From: Gonapodya sp. JEL0774
Lineage: Eukaryota > Monoblepharomycota > Monoblepharidomycetes > Monoblepharidales > Gonapodyaceae
Direction: 5' to 3'
Length of the DNA: 64,000 bases
NCBI GenBank assembly: GCA_027604505.1
Contig: JADIIX010000048.1
Coordinates: 1-64,000 of the forward strand
Shown here: positions 36,725 through 50,063 of the stretch, one piece after another
Layout: each line of letters opens with the position of its first letter
How positions within the stretch are numbered: the stretch's first letter is position 1
Translations under genes and position numbers: made by a program
The notes under the pieces: generated by a model
Databases searched by the model: none
The model's input: the letters and a program-made list of their open reading frames with translations, nothing else
Told to the model about the DNA's origin: nothing

Positions 36725-39700
36725 ATGGCGTCTTCCCTTGCAAAGCAACTGCGTGCCATTGGAAATGCCTCAAACACTTCTCACACCGGTTCTGCCGGCA
36801 CCATTGGAACTGGGAGGGCGTCCTTGCTATTCGAGCCGGAGAAAGCCGCTGATATGGATATCGATCAAGTCTACGTCGTTGGGATAGCAGGACTTCATGA
36901 GCTTTCATCGAAATACGATCCTCAGGACTTAGTTTTACCGCATCATAGTAACCCTAGATTCTCAGCTTTTGAATCCACGCTCTTCTCTCCGACAGTGAAA
37001 GGTGTCGACCGAACCCAGCAAACCAAGGCTGACAATGCGAAATTGGACTCGAGCATTGGTATTTTTCTCCGAATCCTTTCGCCTTATTGCCTTGATAGGT
37101 CGGCATGGAAGGCATTAGAGTGGTTGATTCGAAAATTTCGGTGAGCTTTCTCGATTCGGTCACACAACAACTCTCGCCGATATTTTCCCATCCTTAACTC
37201 AAAGCATAAACGAATTCAATCTTGAGGCTATCTTAGAATGCATTTTGCCATTTCATGAGACGGAATTCTTCGTGAAGATGGTGACCATCCTCAAAGTTCC
37301 GTGAGTTCGTGCCGATGATATCCTGCGGCCGGCACCCTACTACGCTTACACCACTTCCACAATTATGAAGGAACAACTCTCGCTGGTCTTTCCTCATTGC
37401 TGTGTCGAAATCAAAAACGCCCCTGACACGCTCAAATCTAGTCCAAAGCCTCATAACCGACAATTCGATTCTGGACTTTTTGTGTGTTGCGGTTACTCGT
37501 TCCTTAGCTCGTGAGAATTGGGTGGGAACACTGTCCAAGGACACAAGTGAAAAGAGACGAAACACTCCACTTTGGGCGTTTTGGACTGTCACCACTCTCG
37601 CGTTCGTAAGGACCGTACCCCAACTCAGTTCAAATACTCTAACGGCACTGTTGCCGCACGTGTTCACGTTTGCAAAGGCGAAAACTGCTCCGGACCTGCA
37701 ATCTGGAGCGTACCTTGTATTTTCGACCATTTCTACTCGAGTGTCGCTTTCCACCGAGGCAGTGGAAGCTTTCTTGATTGCGGCGTCAAAGCATCGCTCC
37801 CAGGGCACTGCAGAAGGTCAGGCTCTACTCGCTATGGTGCACGTTTGTCAGAGCCAGGAGGAGTTGAAAGAATTCCCAGATGATGCATTCAAAAGTTTGG
37901 TTTGGTTTGAGTGAGTAAAGTTGCGTTGAAGAAACTTCTCCGCTCTATTTTCATGTGAAAATTGACATCATCTTGCGATCAGGTCGCTTGTTGACCGTAT
38001 TTCTGCAATCATAGGCTCATATAACGCAATTCGGTTCCTGGAATTAGTAGTCACCAAGCTGTACAACTCCTGGTAAGCAATTTTTGTGTTGGGGTGCCTG
38101 AATGAATCACACTTCATTTATGTGTGCTTTTTGTGTCCAAACAGCGTCACCGATGGGCGCCTCACATCTATTTTGATCTCACTCCTCCAACTTTCCCATT
38201 TTCCACTCTCTGTGGTAAAATCACTATCACGAGCTATCATGGACACATGCTTTGCAGGATCAGATCTCACGGGAAGTGGTGAATTTCTTGAACCTACACC
38301 CACTCTCCTTCGGCTTTTCAGCACAAGATATCCCTTGGTACTTCAGGAGACGCTCCAAGCAGCTCTTGCTGGGGCAGCTCTGGATGGTTCCGAGAGGCAG
38401 CTGCGGCTATCTCGCATCGATGCGCTCCTCAAAGGAACACTTGGGGGCTCCAGATATTCTCCTACTGTGGTGTCGACGGAAAATGGTACTTCTGAGACAA
38501 CTCCCTTGTTCCTTGGTCTTCGGCATTCAGACCCAAACGTGCGGATGATGTCGTTCCGAAAGCTGGAGTCAATGCTTCGTGCAGGTGAAGTCACTGAGCC
38601 TGGGTTCGCCGCAGCAGTGCTATTGGAGGGTTTGAGCGATCCTGAGCCGACTGTTGTGGAGGTAGTTCTGCGGATGAATGACCTTTCCATCTGGATAGAT
38701 GACAAAAAGGGCCTTGGAGATGTGCTCCTGTCGATTGTGGAAACGCAGGCGGGACAGTCTACATCATCAGCAGTCTCTGAAGCCGCTCTCACGACCATGG
38801 TCCGGTTTATCGCCGCGGATGGGGGTGCTCATTCAAACAGTCATTACCTCGCCATTTTGCAACGGCTCTTCGTTGTTGGCAAAAGCTCTCGCAAGACCGC
38901 TCTCAAATTGGGGAAAATGCTTTCTCAATACAACAGTGTCAGTGGACTGTTCTGGAAACTGCTCAAAGGCGTCCCCCGTATAGTAGATGCTTTGAGACTC
39001 AAGGGGGACCATGGAGCACAAAACGGTGACTCAACCGATTACAAAAAGGGTGGAAGTGATAAAGTGAAGGCTGTAAAGGACTACAACAACGCCCTGATGG
39101 ATATTCTGACAGAGAATCTGGCAGGATTGATTGGAACCTCGGACTTCGACGAAGCGAAAATAATCTACCTTGAATGCATGCAACATCCTCGGTCTGCAGT
39201 CTTGCGATCTATCGGCAGTGTCATTGTGGCAAAATGCGTCATATCACTCTGTGCAAGATCGAAAGGTAGGCCAGAATATGTGGTTGATTTGCCTCACGCA
39301 AATTCGTAACTCACCTCACATTTCATACGATAGAGCACGGCTTTGAGTTCATCGCTAGTACTCTTCCACCCATGCTCAGACGATTGAAAGAAACGAACGC
39401 ATCTCAGAACACATCTTCGGCAGCGGCAACCGATGTTGTTTCCTTCGGCGATGCTTTTGGATCTTGGGAATCATGGGATGAAGCGACCATTCACATGTTG
39501 TCAGCAGTCACCGCTATTCGTCAACTTGGTCAATTGACAAGTGTTGGGAACAGCCAGATTGATAACAAAGTAGTTCTAGCGACCTTCAAGACCCTGATGA
39601 CTTTTGATTATCTGAAGCCAGTGGAATATCTACTGAAGGTTTTGTTTCAGGAAGGTATTGGGGCAGCCAGTGTTGCTCGATTTGTCGTGTTTGTTTCGAT

Positions 39701-42700
39701 GGGAGCCGGAGGTGAGAACCAGGAGCGAGAAGTCTTCCATCGGCCTGAATTATAACATCGCTGTTGAAAACCAGACTTCAATTGCACGACAACAGAGAGT
39801 GAGCATCTTCACTCCCGATGCCTTCAGATTATCTCCCATTTCGTGTCGGGTCAATCTGGGACGTTGGATTATCAGATCCTGATACCGTGGATTCTGATGT
39901 TTTCTACGAGTAAAAACAAGGTGGGTAACTTTCAGAAAACAACGCGACCATTCGAGCGACCAAACCTGTTTTGTTGTGCCAACCAGAGAACAAGATATGC
40001 ATTTGTGGACTGTGCCACGACCATTCTTAAATCATTGGTAACTCTGAAGGGGAGGGGCATCTCGGAGAAAGAATTGTCGTCCAGGTCGGCTTCCAAATTG
40101 CGCGTGTATGGGTTGGACTTCTTTTATGGAGGAGCGAATGGGGACGAAGAGCCACTGATGCATTTGACCACTGATGAATCGATTCAGCTAGTTTCTTGGA
40201 TTTGCTCGTCATCCATAGAAATTATCGCTGACTCTGATCACTTGACAAGATTATTGGGTGACTTTCTTTCAGATGATGAATCAAACGCTAGATCCAGGTT
40301 TGCAAATAAGATTCTGAAGTGTCGCATTTCGAAACGAGTTGTAACCGGTGCTTCGGCGCTTTCTGTAATTGCAGGTTTTCGCAACGGGTATTGTCATTCT
40401 TGTTGGCGCATCTGGCTCGCTTTCCGAGTCGTTTGGCACAGATTCGTCTTTTGGAGGTGATATCCGACGTTCGATCCACTGCCAAGTTCAGTTCTTTGCA
40501 CGCAGTTTGGAACAGCGTTTTGAAAGACATGCGAACTTCTGGATCGACTGAAACTACTGACGTAGAGTTTCTGGTTACTCTTTTACGTTGCATCTCCCCG
40601 AGCTCTCTCAGCGGCTCAGCAAGTAGCTTCCTTGATGAGTTTTGTGGTATACTTCGCAAAGATGGTATGCCTGAAGGTACGTCTCATTTGTAACACGTCC
40701 TTGTCACAAATTTTTAAGTGCCCCCTGTAACATGACGAGCAGTCGCTGGGGATGTACTTCAAGAACAAGGAATTTCAATGCTTTCTCCAGAGTTCTTTAT
40801 TGATATCGACAAAGAGGGTCAAACTATTCTTTTTGAAACCCTCTTGAAGATTGTGACTTGGAGTGGCAAGTCCAACATTATAGCACTTGCTAAGCAAGTC
40901 GTGGAGAGACTCCCAGTATCACCTGATGCAATTGCCACAGAGTTCGAGTGTTGTTTAAGCGTGCTCCCGAGTTTAGAGCTCCAGGTAGCCAAGAAAAGAA
41001 AAAGGTGAGCGATCTTCTTGTTCAAGATTTGTTGTTTCCCCCATCACTTGCATTGCCTTCCATTCCTAGTGCAATGGATACTGCGCGATCTCCTGAGCAA
41101 CTTGTGACAGCTCTGGAGTACGCTAACTATATGCGGATACCACAAGAAAGGAAGCCTATATTTGCGGCACTCTTTGGCATTTTGGCAGCGTTGACAGTCT
41201 CGAAATCACAGCAATTCTCGATTTCGATCGAGTATTGCCGCCAATTGTGTCTCTCAGCGATTTACCGATTGACCGATTCTTTACTCCCCGGCCGTGCTGA
41301 CGATGAAGTCAGCGTGAGTAATTTCCATCTAGATCAAGTGGTACAGTGTCTGAGAGGTTTGTTATTGAATTTTCGTGTGTTTCAATTGCTGTGCTTGTCT
41401 TGAGCCCGTGTTTGTGATGGCTGCAGTGACCGACAATCCCCAAACGCATAGCGTTGCACTGCTGCTCGTTGCAAGACTGGCGCAGCTCAACCCACAACGA
41501 ATTTTCAACATTGTTATGCCTGCCTTCACATATTTCGGGACAAATCTTGTTCGGCAAGATGACGATTACAGCTTCTATGTGATTCATAAGGTTTGTACCG
41601 TGATAGAACAAAGGCTCAAACTATTAACAAGACGAGCAAAACTTTGTTTCAAATAATTAGACTATCGAGACGGTTCTTCCAGGATTGGGAGATGGTCAAG
41701 AGGAGCAAGGATCTAATAGTGATGAGATAATCTTCAGTAAGTCACTGCGACGGGGGTCACCATTACATCCTGCAATCATCTTTTACGTCTCACGTCTTGA
41801 AGAACTGAAGCCGATCCTTAAAGTTTTTATTGACAACTTGGTTTTCGTTCCGAAGCACCGGAGGCTTCGGTTGTTTGTCCTCCTCATATCATCTCTTGGT
41901 GCTCCCAAGTTCTTGGAACCCACGCTGACTCTACTGCTAGAAAGATACACATTAATGTGGAACGCGAATGCGAAAGAAAAGGCTCTGGTGCGCAACTCAT
42001 CCCAGGAGGATCTTTTGGAGTTTGGTCTCTCTCTTGTTGCAGAATTCGACATTAGGATTCAATTAAGGGTGAGGGTAACTTTTGAACTTTTGGATAGCGC
42101 GATAGAGGTTACTAAATCTCGAGATTGATAGGCAATAGTCGTTCTTTTGCAAAACTTGGAACAATTACCTTGTGCTAAGCCTAAATCCGAAGAAGAGATG
42201 GAGGCCTTGCCAGCACTGCTGTTCGATACTCGGACGCATGATGATAAAGATTACCGAGAGTTCCGGAACCTCGTCACCAACTTCGTATCGAAACTCATTT
42301 CGGACAAGTCTTTCGTGAGCCAGCTCGCTGCGGCGAACAAACCCTCCAAAGGCTCTCAGCCCGAGCTTGATCCAGACATTATGAAACTTATTGAGGTACT
42401 TCTTAAGATTACTGCGAATGTGGAGCGTCATGTTTCTTCGTTCAGAGATCGGGATGGTGGTGCCCTTGCTGGGTTCTGGAAAGGTTCGTGGGGGAGCCAC
42501 GTTCTGATTTTGGAAAATCTCCTTGCTAACCTCTTAAACCCTGAAAGGTATTTCAAAGGCATCAATAGGCTTGCTGGATAAAGCGCATCGGCTCTTGTCC
42601 CCCACATCGTTCTTGAAGGTTGTGTCCAGCCTTGTCCGCCACGAGAATTCTGCAGTATGTTGCTTGTTCGTCCGTCTTGTGCTTCGTGGTATTCAATGTC

Positions 42701-44910
42701 TGATTCCACAGATTAGGAGGAAAGCCATGTCGCTGGTCGGCGAGCAACTTGCTGCGGACGAATTGCGATTCTCCAATGCAAGTACAAAGGTACTTCGTGA
42801 GGTTCTGGAAGAAGTTTTGAAGACCATTCAAGTTGAAGGAGTGTCGGATGACGATGTGAGCTTTGTTGTTTTGCCTCTCCGTCTTCTTTGGTATTGATGT
42901 CCATGCGCATAGGCTGTTGTGAACAAGCAGGTCGCTTTGATTTGTTTCACAAAGATGGCGCAGAAAATGGCAAAACGAGACCCTGACACGTTCTTGGCAG
43001 CGATACCTTCCATTATCGGACCTGGAGCGTTGTCATGGCCAAACGAACAGGTTTCTGCGTCGGCAATGGTCGCAGTGGCGGCCGTAACGTGAGCAACAAC
43101 TGAAGATAGTGTGACAGCAAAACCTCACGCGTCTCCTTCCTCTGCCGCATATCAGCCAAGAAATCGGCGCTCGAATTCTTCCTTTCTTGAGCAAGTATCT
43201 ACCAGTAATCATGACAGCCCTTCAGAACATGTTGGACGCAGAATGTGGGTTGGGCGCATTGTTCTAAAGTCTGGGGACTAGCTCAAGTATCCGTTGTGTC
43301 CGATTTTCTTGTGTAGCAACCTCTTCCGCTGCATCTGTTGCTCAACTGAGCGCGTTGGGTTCACTGATCGTTACAGTCAACGCTGTCCCTCGCTTTGTCA
43401 GCCCTTATCTGCAAGATCTCGTGCAGTGTTCTCTCCATAAGTCCGTAGTAGGGAACAAAGCGCATGCTCAGGTTCGTCAATCCTCCATTCGTCTGTTTGT
43501 TGGTTTTTGGAAATTTGGAAGTGTATAGATTTACTAACGTTCCCGGTACACAGGTTCGATCGAAAGCTATTGAGCTTCGGAAGGCTGTTGCGAAAGAAGT
43601 GCTATCTCGCGTTGTGATACCAGTGCTTTGTGGACAGTGGAAATATGTTGTAGGCAATGGAACTGAGGTAGGCTCGCACACTTCGTGGGAAAGCCACTGA
43701 ATTATGACAACATATGCAACGATGATAGGCTTGTGTGGCTTTATTCGACTTTGTTGAATCTGCCATTGCGACCATCCCGAATGATGAGCTTGACGGGTTC
43801 ATTAGACCACTCTTCAAATATTTCTTGGTTGCCTTTGACACACGAAACTCATTCAAAGATTGGAGCGAGGTTGGTTAACGGTCAACGCATTTTGTGGTGG
43901 TGGTTCTAAGAATGGATCTGCTAACTTGTTTTCCACTATAAGATTGAAATCGATCGCGTTGAAGGTCGATCTCTGAGTGCATTCGTGGCATTCTCCCTGA
44001 GACTAAACGAGTCGCAATTTCGTCCTCTGTACTTGAAGATCGTTCAATGGGCCACGGACAACCAACCCAACACTGGTGAATTTAAGATGCACTTTCCTTC
44101 AAATAAGGCTCCGGCTGACATCTCACACATGTGAAAGCACTCGCAGGAAATCGACAATTATTTTTCTTCCGAATGGTTAATGAACTTCTTGCAAACCTTC
44201 AGGGAATCTTTGTCCCCTTCTTCGGTTATGCTTTGGAGCCCGCATTGGCTACTCTGGAGTCTTACAAGTCCAGCAAGCGAATGCCGGATACATTATGGAC
44301 TTATGTCGTTGGTTCAATGGAAAAGACGTTCTTGTATGATTCAAATGGTGAGTTGTCAGCGAACTTATTGTGCCCTCCGATAGTAGCTGTCACAGCTGAC
44401 TTCTTGGCTGTGAGGTTTTGTTGATAAAGAGGTATTCGATCGCGTCATGCAGCCTCTGGTGGATCAGTTGGACTTCACTAGCGACAGCGGGGACACCGAA
44501 GACGCTTACACTGTGAGAATGCGTTGATTTCACGAATCGTCGACGCTCTCCGACAATCTAACCCTTTTGAATGGATGACCTAGGCTCGCGTTGCAACCCA
44601 TCTCATTCCTGCGATAGCCCAACTCTCGGTTGTGGCCTCGGGCGAATTGTTCTGGAAGGCTTTAAACAATTCTGTGTTGCTGAAAACTCGATCAACGTAC
44701 CCGAGTGTTCGAATCGCTGCTGTACGGACCGTTCAGCAATTCTATGCGCGACATGGAGAGGAGTTTTTGGATCTATTAGGGGAGACGGTTCCATTCCTCG
44801 CCGAGCTTTTGGAAGACGAAGATGACTCTGTGGAGAAGGTGTGCAGGGAGGTTTGCAAATCAATTGAAGATATCCTTGGGGAAGATTTGACGGAATATAT
44901 GAACAAGTAA
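36725..44910 (+). CDS. UTP10: U3 snoRNP / 90S pre-ribosome HEAT-repeat protein Utp10 (HEATR1)
   Basis: Utp10 is a nucleolar scaffold of the tUTP/UtpA complex needed for rDNA transcription and 18S rRNA processing. The start at 36725 gives MASSLAKQLRAIGN. It is followed by the family block SLLFEPEKAADMDIDQVYVVGIAGLHEL and RTQQTKADNAKLDSSIGIFLR-(x)-WKALEWLIRKFR, all typical of the N-terminal UTP10/HEATR1 region. HEAT repeats fill the middle over some 20 short-intron exons; the longest exon is about 38150-39270. The C-terminus carries the BP28CT-like end, TVPFLAELLEDEDDSVEKV and ILGEDLTEYMNK, then stop at 44910. Expected length is near the family norm of about 1,800-2,100 residues. Its 3' end faces NPR3 with 69 bp between stop codons. 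Confidence 0.92.
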
Positions 44911-44979
44911 AAACCGCAATTCACTTGTAAAACATTATCAGAACAGCATTCATGTCTGCAGCTGCACCACCACTCAGCC

Positions 44980-47900
44980 TCAAACTTGACAGCAAGAAAT
45001 CACTAGACAGTCGCTGTATGTTTGTAGAACTGCCCGCATTACATGGTGTGGCACACTCTCTTCAAACATGATCTGGTCAATGTGGCTCCGGCCATCAAGT
45101 CGTGGAGCGATTCTACAAACCGAACAAACTCTTGATGAGCTGGCAAAGATCATAACGCTGTAAGACACCAATGTACTCACTTTAAGAACCAGTCTTCCCA
45201 CTCTGGTTCCATCTTCGCTATTTCCCCAATCCACTCTCTCTCTTCTTCGCCCGCATCCCCGGGGTCTGGTATAACCACCTCCGTCCCATATCTCTCATCA
45301 TCTTCATTGTCCAACTCGTGCACATCAGCGATCACATCGCCACGGGCCAAAAAGTCAGCCTCCGCGCCGGACGATTCCATCCACGAAGCCATTAAAGCCT
45401 TGCCTGCCGATCCAGCGTCAGCCGGAGGCCCGTCCGAGCCCTGCATCTCACTTGCAGCAGCAGCCGCACGCCTTTTGGCAACACGAAATTGCACATGAGG
45501 AGGCACTTTGATCCACGCGTACATATTGAGCTGCGCCACGACGCCGTGTCGGAGAAGCCACACTAGAACCTCCAAAAGAAACGCACGGTTTTCGAGCCCC
45601 ACACCCCCCTGAACTGGCGCAGCAATAGGTGGGCTCGGCGATGGACTGAGTGAGGATGACGGCTGATGAGCGGATTGGCCCGCGGATGCTGTCCGTGCCG
45701 GCATGGAGTTGGTGCTTGTTGTTGGCGAGGACAAGGGTTTGAGAGATATGTAAAACGGAGTGGGGGCGGAGAGTTGGGACACGATGGTGGCGAGTGTGAA
45801 AGAGATGGAGGGGAATTGATTGCGGAACGCGGGCCCTAGGGTCACCAGACTTGCACACCAAAAGCAAGCATCATTGCGTCAAGAATCCCCAAGATAAAGA
45901 AACAAGAAGAACAAACAATTTCCCCCTCACCAGCCCCCCCCCCCCTTCCCCTACCCTCACGAGTCCAAATCAAATGTCCAGCTCGACTAAACTGACCTTC
46001 CCACATTCCAAGTTTTCCTCACGACGTACACATTCCCCACGTCCACCGGCGTTTCGAGCACCGTCGCGAGATCCCAGTGCACGAGATGCGCGGCCAGGAC
46101 GAACGTGTGTCGAATGGGCCAGGCGAGGCGGAGCGAGAGGGAACGCAGACTGGGGTCGCAGGGGGCAAGAAAGGAAGTAGGGTGGGGAGGTGTGGAGAGG
46201 TTGATAGGTTGCAGGTGGGAAGAAATTTTTAACCGGTTGGTACAACGATCGACCACGCTAACGGGACCGCGCTCCATCCATCGATCCCATCCCTCGTGAT
46301 ATCCCCACCTCCCCACGCATCCCCGTCACCGCCCCACTGACCCGCTCCGCTCCTCACAGCTCACCTTTCGATCGGAGTGGTTGCCATAACCAATTGCTTG
46401 AGATCCCCGCGAGCATGTTGGGGCAGTCCGGCCAAAACATCCTCTGGATCCTTCACCACCAACAGCGCCTGATGCGATCTCAAGACTTGCCCTGTACCTG
46501 CACTCCCAACCCGGACGACTTCGCCGTCCGTATGCTGCGAGTAAAGAGTGGCACGATCTCCCGCACCCGACGACTCGGCTGAACGGCCCCTGCCCCGTGC
46601 CGATGCCCCTACCCCCTCGACGCCCCCGTCCGCCCCCCGGATGGCCCCTCTCCCCCTCCCCGTCCCCGCCTCGTCCTCGTCGGCACTCTCTGTGTTTGCC
46701 TCCACCCCGGCGTACTTTATCGACACGTAGACCGAGTCGTTGACGCGTATGTGGAACGTGGACGGCGCGTGGGGGTTCACGAGGGTGTCGTAGACGTGGG
46801 CCAGGGTCCGGGCCAGCGAGGAGCGGTGGAGGATGCGGCGGAGGAAGGTGGAGGGGTGCGGGGGGACTGGAGGGAAGGGCGGCGGGGGAGAGGACGGGCG
46901 GTTGGCGGGGCCGGAGACATTGGAGCAAGGCATTCCCGCGTCCCAAGCACCACAAACCGACAAACAGGAAAGGCGCCCCCCCCCTCCAACCACCCCCCAC
47001 CCACCAACACCCGCATTCCATGCATTCCATGCACGACAAACAGGAAATGTCCCCCTCGACCACCACGCCCACTGCTCTACCATCAAACCCCTCGGCGCTC
47101 CCCTTGTCCGCCACCTCCACCTGCACCTCCAATCCCCCCACCCCCCCGGCCAGACCCACCACCCACCTTTCCCGCCGACCCCTCCCATCTCATCTCTGAC
47201 GGCGACCCACATGCCGACCTCGCGTCTCACGTAATCGTTCCTGACCGGGTCGCCCCAACAGGCCCTGTCGAGCTTCTTGGCGGCNNNNNNNNNNNNNNNN
47301 NNNNNNNNNNNNNNNNNNNNNNNNNNNNNNNNNNNNNNNNNNNNNNNNNNNNNNNNNNNNNNNNNNNNNNNATCACTAAGAGTTGTTGTATTTTGGTGTG
47401 GGGGTGGGGGGGCTGGGGGGTGGTGGGCGTTATGGTGGGGTTGTTGGTGGTGGTGGGGGGGGCGCCGGGTGGGGTGGGAGTGGGGGTGGGGTTGGGGGTG
47501 GAGAGGGAGGTGGAGGAGAGGGGGAGGGCCGAGGTGGTGGATGGTGTAGGCGTCGGCGAGGTGGTCGAGGCGGAGGTTGACGTGGTTGGGGGTGGTGTGG
47601 ATATTGTGGAGTTGTTGATGGTGGCGGGACCAGACGGCGGCGAGTGGTGGTGGACCGAACGGGACGGAGTGATGGCCGGGTGGTGGCCTGGCGCTGTTGT
47701 CGGGCCGGGGCCGGGGCCGGGGCCGGTGCTGGGTGCGGCCGTGGTCGATTCTGCCCCGCCGCCCGCGCCACCGCCACCGCCGGCCGAGGACTCGCTCGCT
47801 CGGCCTTGGGCGGTGGTGGCGGTGGCGGTGGTGGCACCGACAAGGACCTGCGTGTCGCGCGAGCCCAAGCCCGAGCCGGAGTAGCCCGAGCCCGAGCCCG

Positions 47901-49321
47901 AGCCCGGCGTCAGCGTACCCTGCTGAATCGCCCCACTCGCACCCCCACCGCCGCTCCCGCTCCCGCTCGTGGTGCGGGGCAGCTCCCGCGTCCACCTGGG
48001 GTCGTCGTCTGTGGGCACGGGGGTGGCGAGGTTGGCGGGGTCGGTGGAGGTCTGGGAGGTCTGGGTGGTCTGGGGGGAGACGAGGGGATCTGGGGCAGTG
48101 AGGGAGGGGGTGGAGGTGGCGGTGGCTGGGCTGATGAGAGTGTGAGTGGCGGGCCCGGAATGGGTGTGGGGGACGGTGGTGGTGGAAGGGATGATGGACG
48201 GAGTTGCTGGCGCTGCGGTGGTGCCGGTGCCACGTGGGAGGGTGGTGGGGGGGATGGAGGGAGTTCCTGGAGCCGACGATGTGCCAGTGGAGCCAGTGGA
48301 TGCCCCACCACCACCTCCACCGCCACCACCACCTCCACCACCTCCACCTCCCCCGCCCATGCCGGCAAACTGTCTTTCGAAGGCGTCTATGGGGACAGGA
48401 TCAGCGAGGTTGACCGGGTGACCGACAAAGACGAGGTCGTCGACAGAGAGGAGGAACTTTCTGTCGCACTGCTGGGGGCGGGGGGAGAGAAGGGAGGCGA
48501 GGAAGGAGGGGTCGAGGGAGAGGGAGTGGTGGTGGGAGGGGTGGTGGTGGTGGTGGGGGTGGGGGGGGTGGTTGGAGTGGGAGTGGGCGTGGGAGTGGGA
48601 ACTGTGGTGTGCGTGGGAAACGGGGGAAGTGCGGCGAGGAGTTGAGGATGCGGAGGAGGGAGAAAGAGCGGATGCGGCCCCAGGGACGGGGAGAGTGGGG
48701 AGAGCGGCGGGTGCATTGGAGAATGGGGAGAGTGGGAGTGACGTTTGAGGGTGTGAGGTGGAGCCGCCCACGGTGGGTGCTGTAGTGGCGGATGCTGCGG
48801 ATGCTGCGGATGCTGTGGTTGAGGGTGGAGTGGTCACGGGTGGGTGGGCAGGAGGTGCTGCGGGGGACGAAGGGAGGGGGGAGAGAGGGAGCAGGGATGG
48901 GACAAGGGGAGGTGGCGCAGAGGGGGCAGAGTGTGGCGAAGCAGGTGGAGAGAGAGGGTGGACGAGGGGCGAGTGGGAGTAGAAGTCTGGGTAGAAGAAC
49001 ACCAGCTGCACTCGGTTGCCCGTGTTGGGTGTGGAATTTCAGTCATTTTCCATCCATTTTTCCAGCCATTTTCAGCCATATTCAGGGAGTATTTTTCATT
49101 CGAATAAAATTGATGATTTTAATTCGATGGATTCGGAGTGGGGGCAAAGGGGGGGAAGAAACAGGGGGTGAGTGTGCATGAGTGCGGGTGCTGCTCACTG
49201 TCCTCACTGTCCCCGCTGCCCCGCTGACCTGGTTTCCGCCCCGTGCCGTGTACGCCAGAAGCAGAATACCCAGCAATGGTGGCACAGCATCTGCATGGCC
49301 TGCTCCCTGCCTGTCTGCCAT
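44980..49321 (-). CDS. NPR3: Npr3/NPRL3, TORC1-inhibitory SEACIT/GATOR1 subunit (contains assembly gap)
   Basis: Npr3 pairs with Npr2 in the vacuole-associated complex that turns off TORC1 in nitrogen starvation by acting on the Rag/Gtr GTPases. The N-terminal exon (49321 to about 49229) reads LLGILLLAYTARGGNQ and joins LVFFYPDF in exon 2, the longin-like start of the family. CDRKFLLSVDDLVFVGHPV follows. Then come a Ser/Thr/Pro/Gly-rich spacer of a few hundred residues, the N gap, ACWGDPVRNDYVRREV, FHIRVNDSVYVSIKYAG, LLVVKDPEDVLAGLP and LAAHLVHWDLATVLETP. The end is a winged-helix-like IDQIMFEESVPHHVMRAVL. That last block is in a separate exon reached after a GTGAGT donor at WFL. Reading through instead stops at WFLK. 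The spacer is long compared with yeast, and its length is unknown because of the gap. Confidence 0.85.
47285..47371. other. Assembly gap of 87 N
   Basis: Unknown bases inside NPR3, beside an extremely G/T-rich stretch (plus strand). The open frames before and after the gap differ, so the true gap length is probably not 87. Confidence 0.99.
47372..48990. repeat. Low-complexity G/T-rich (plus strand) tract in NPR3
   Basis: Strongly strand-asymmetric sequence with many GGG, GGTGGTGG and GTGGGAGTGGG runs. On the coding minus strand it gives Thr/Ser/Pro/Ala/His- and Gly-rich disordered protein, including a poly-Gly run near 48300-48355. The many G runs could form G-quadruplexes. Confidence 0.8.
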
Positions 49322-50063
49322 TCTGCACAGTCGGTGGGTGGGTAAAGCCAGAGCTCAAAGGAGCCGACCACAGCATCCACCCCATCCCACATTCACACAA
49401 TCAATCTTTGGTTCGACTCTTCACTCTCTTGTAACATTGAGTTACTACATTTCTCAAAGCTTAAGTTTAGATCTCTGATAAGATTGCTCATAACTAGATA
49501 GATATGAAAAATGGCTGGTCTTTGATGGTTGCTGATTGTTGGTAGAGGGTTGATCACACGTAATTCCGTTTTGGGGTTTCCGGCTGAGTTCTTTCACACA
49601 GCGGGATGCGAAGATGAGATGAACATTGCGCTTGTGCGGGATACACGCGGCTGTGGCTCCGACACAATTAAACCAAACTAGCAAGTAAAGGCAATGATCA
49701 AAGAGCTATACGGTCACGAACGGCAGTGGTGTATGCCCGGGACACCAAGCCTCAGGTGGGATTGTTTGCAACCAACAAGGATTGAAGTGGGATACACATG
49801 GAGTCAAAATCTTCATGTACACTGTTTTGGGGTTTCCAGTTGATATCTGCATCTGGGTGCATTTGGGCGTGTTTCATGTGTTTAGCAGCTGGCGGCGGCG
49901 GCCTTGTGTGCCTTTGTGGCTGCCTGTCCCAAATCCTACATATCACCATTAATCATCGACAGAAGTTGTCCAGTTCACTGTCTCCTCCTCCAGAACTGGC
50001 TATACCATTCCTGTTACTGTACTGTCCTCTGTCTGCACGGTCGGGCCGTCTTTTTCTCCCCTC
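49322..50063. promoter_or_regulatory. Divergent intergenic region between NPR3 and the giant glycosyltransferase
   Basis: 742 bp between two start codons that point away from each other. No gene is seen. Two short shared words (TTTTGGGGTTTCC near 49570 and 49827) are present, but I cannot assign a function. Confidence 0.45.

Noticed and set aside
46751-48645. Long plus-strand open frames (377 and 333 codons) opposite NPR3
   Set aside because: They are Gly/Val/Arg-rich mirrors of the low-complexity minus-strand NPR3 spacer and cross the N gap; no domain or start context.
49560-49845. Shared word TTTTGGGGTTTCC as a regulatory repeat
   Set aside because: Only two short copies in similar composition; chance cannot be excluded.
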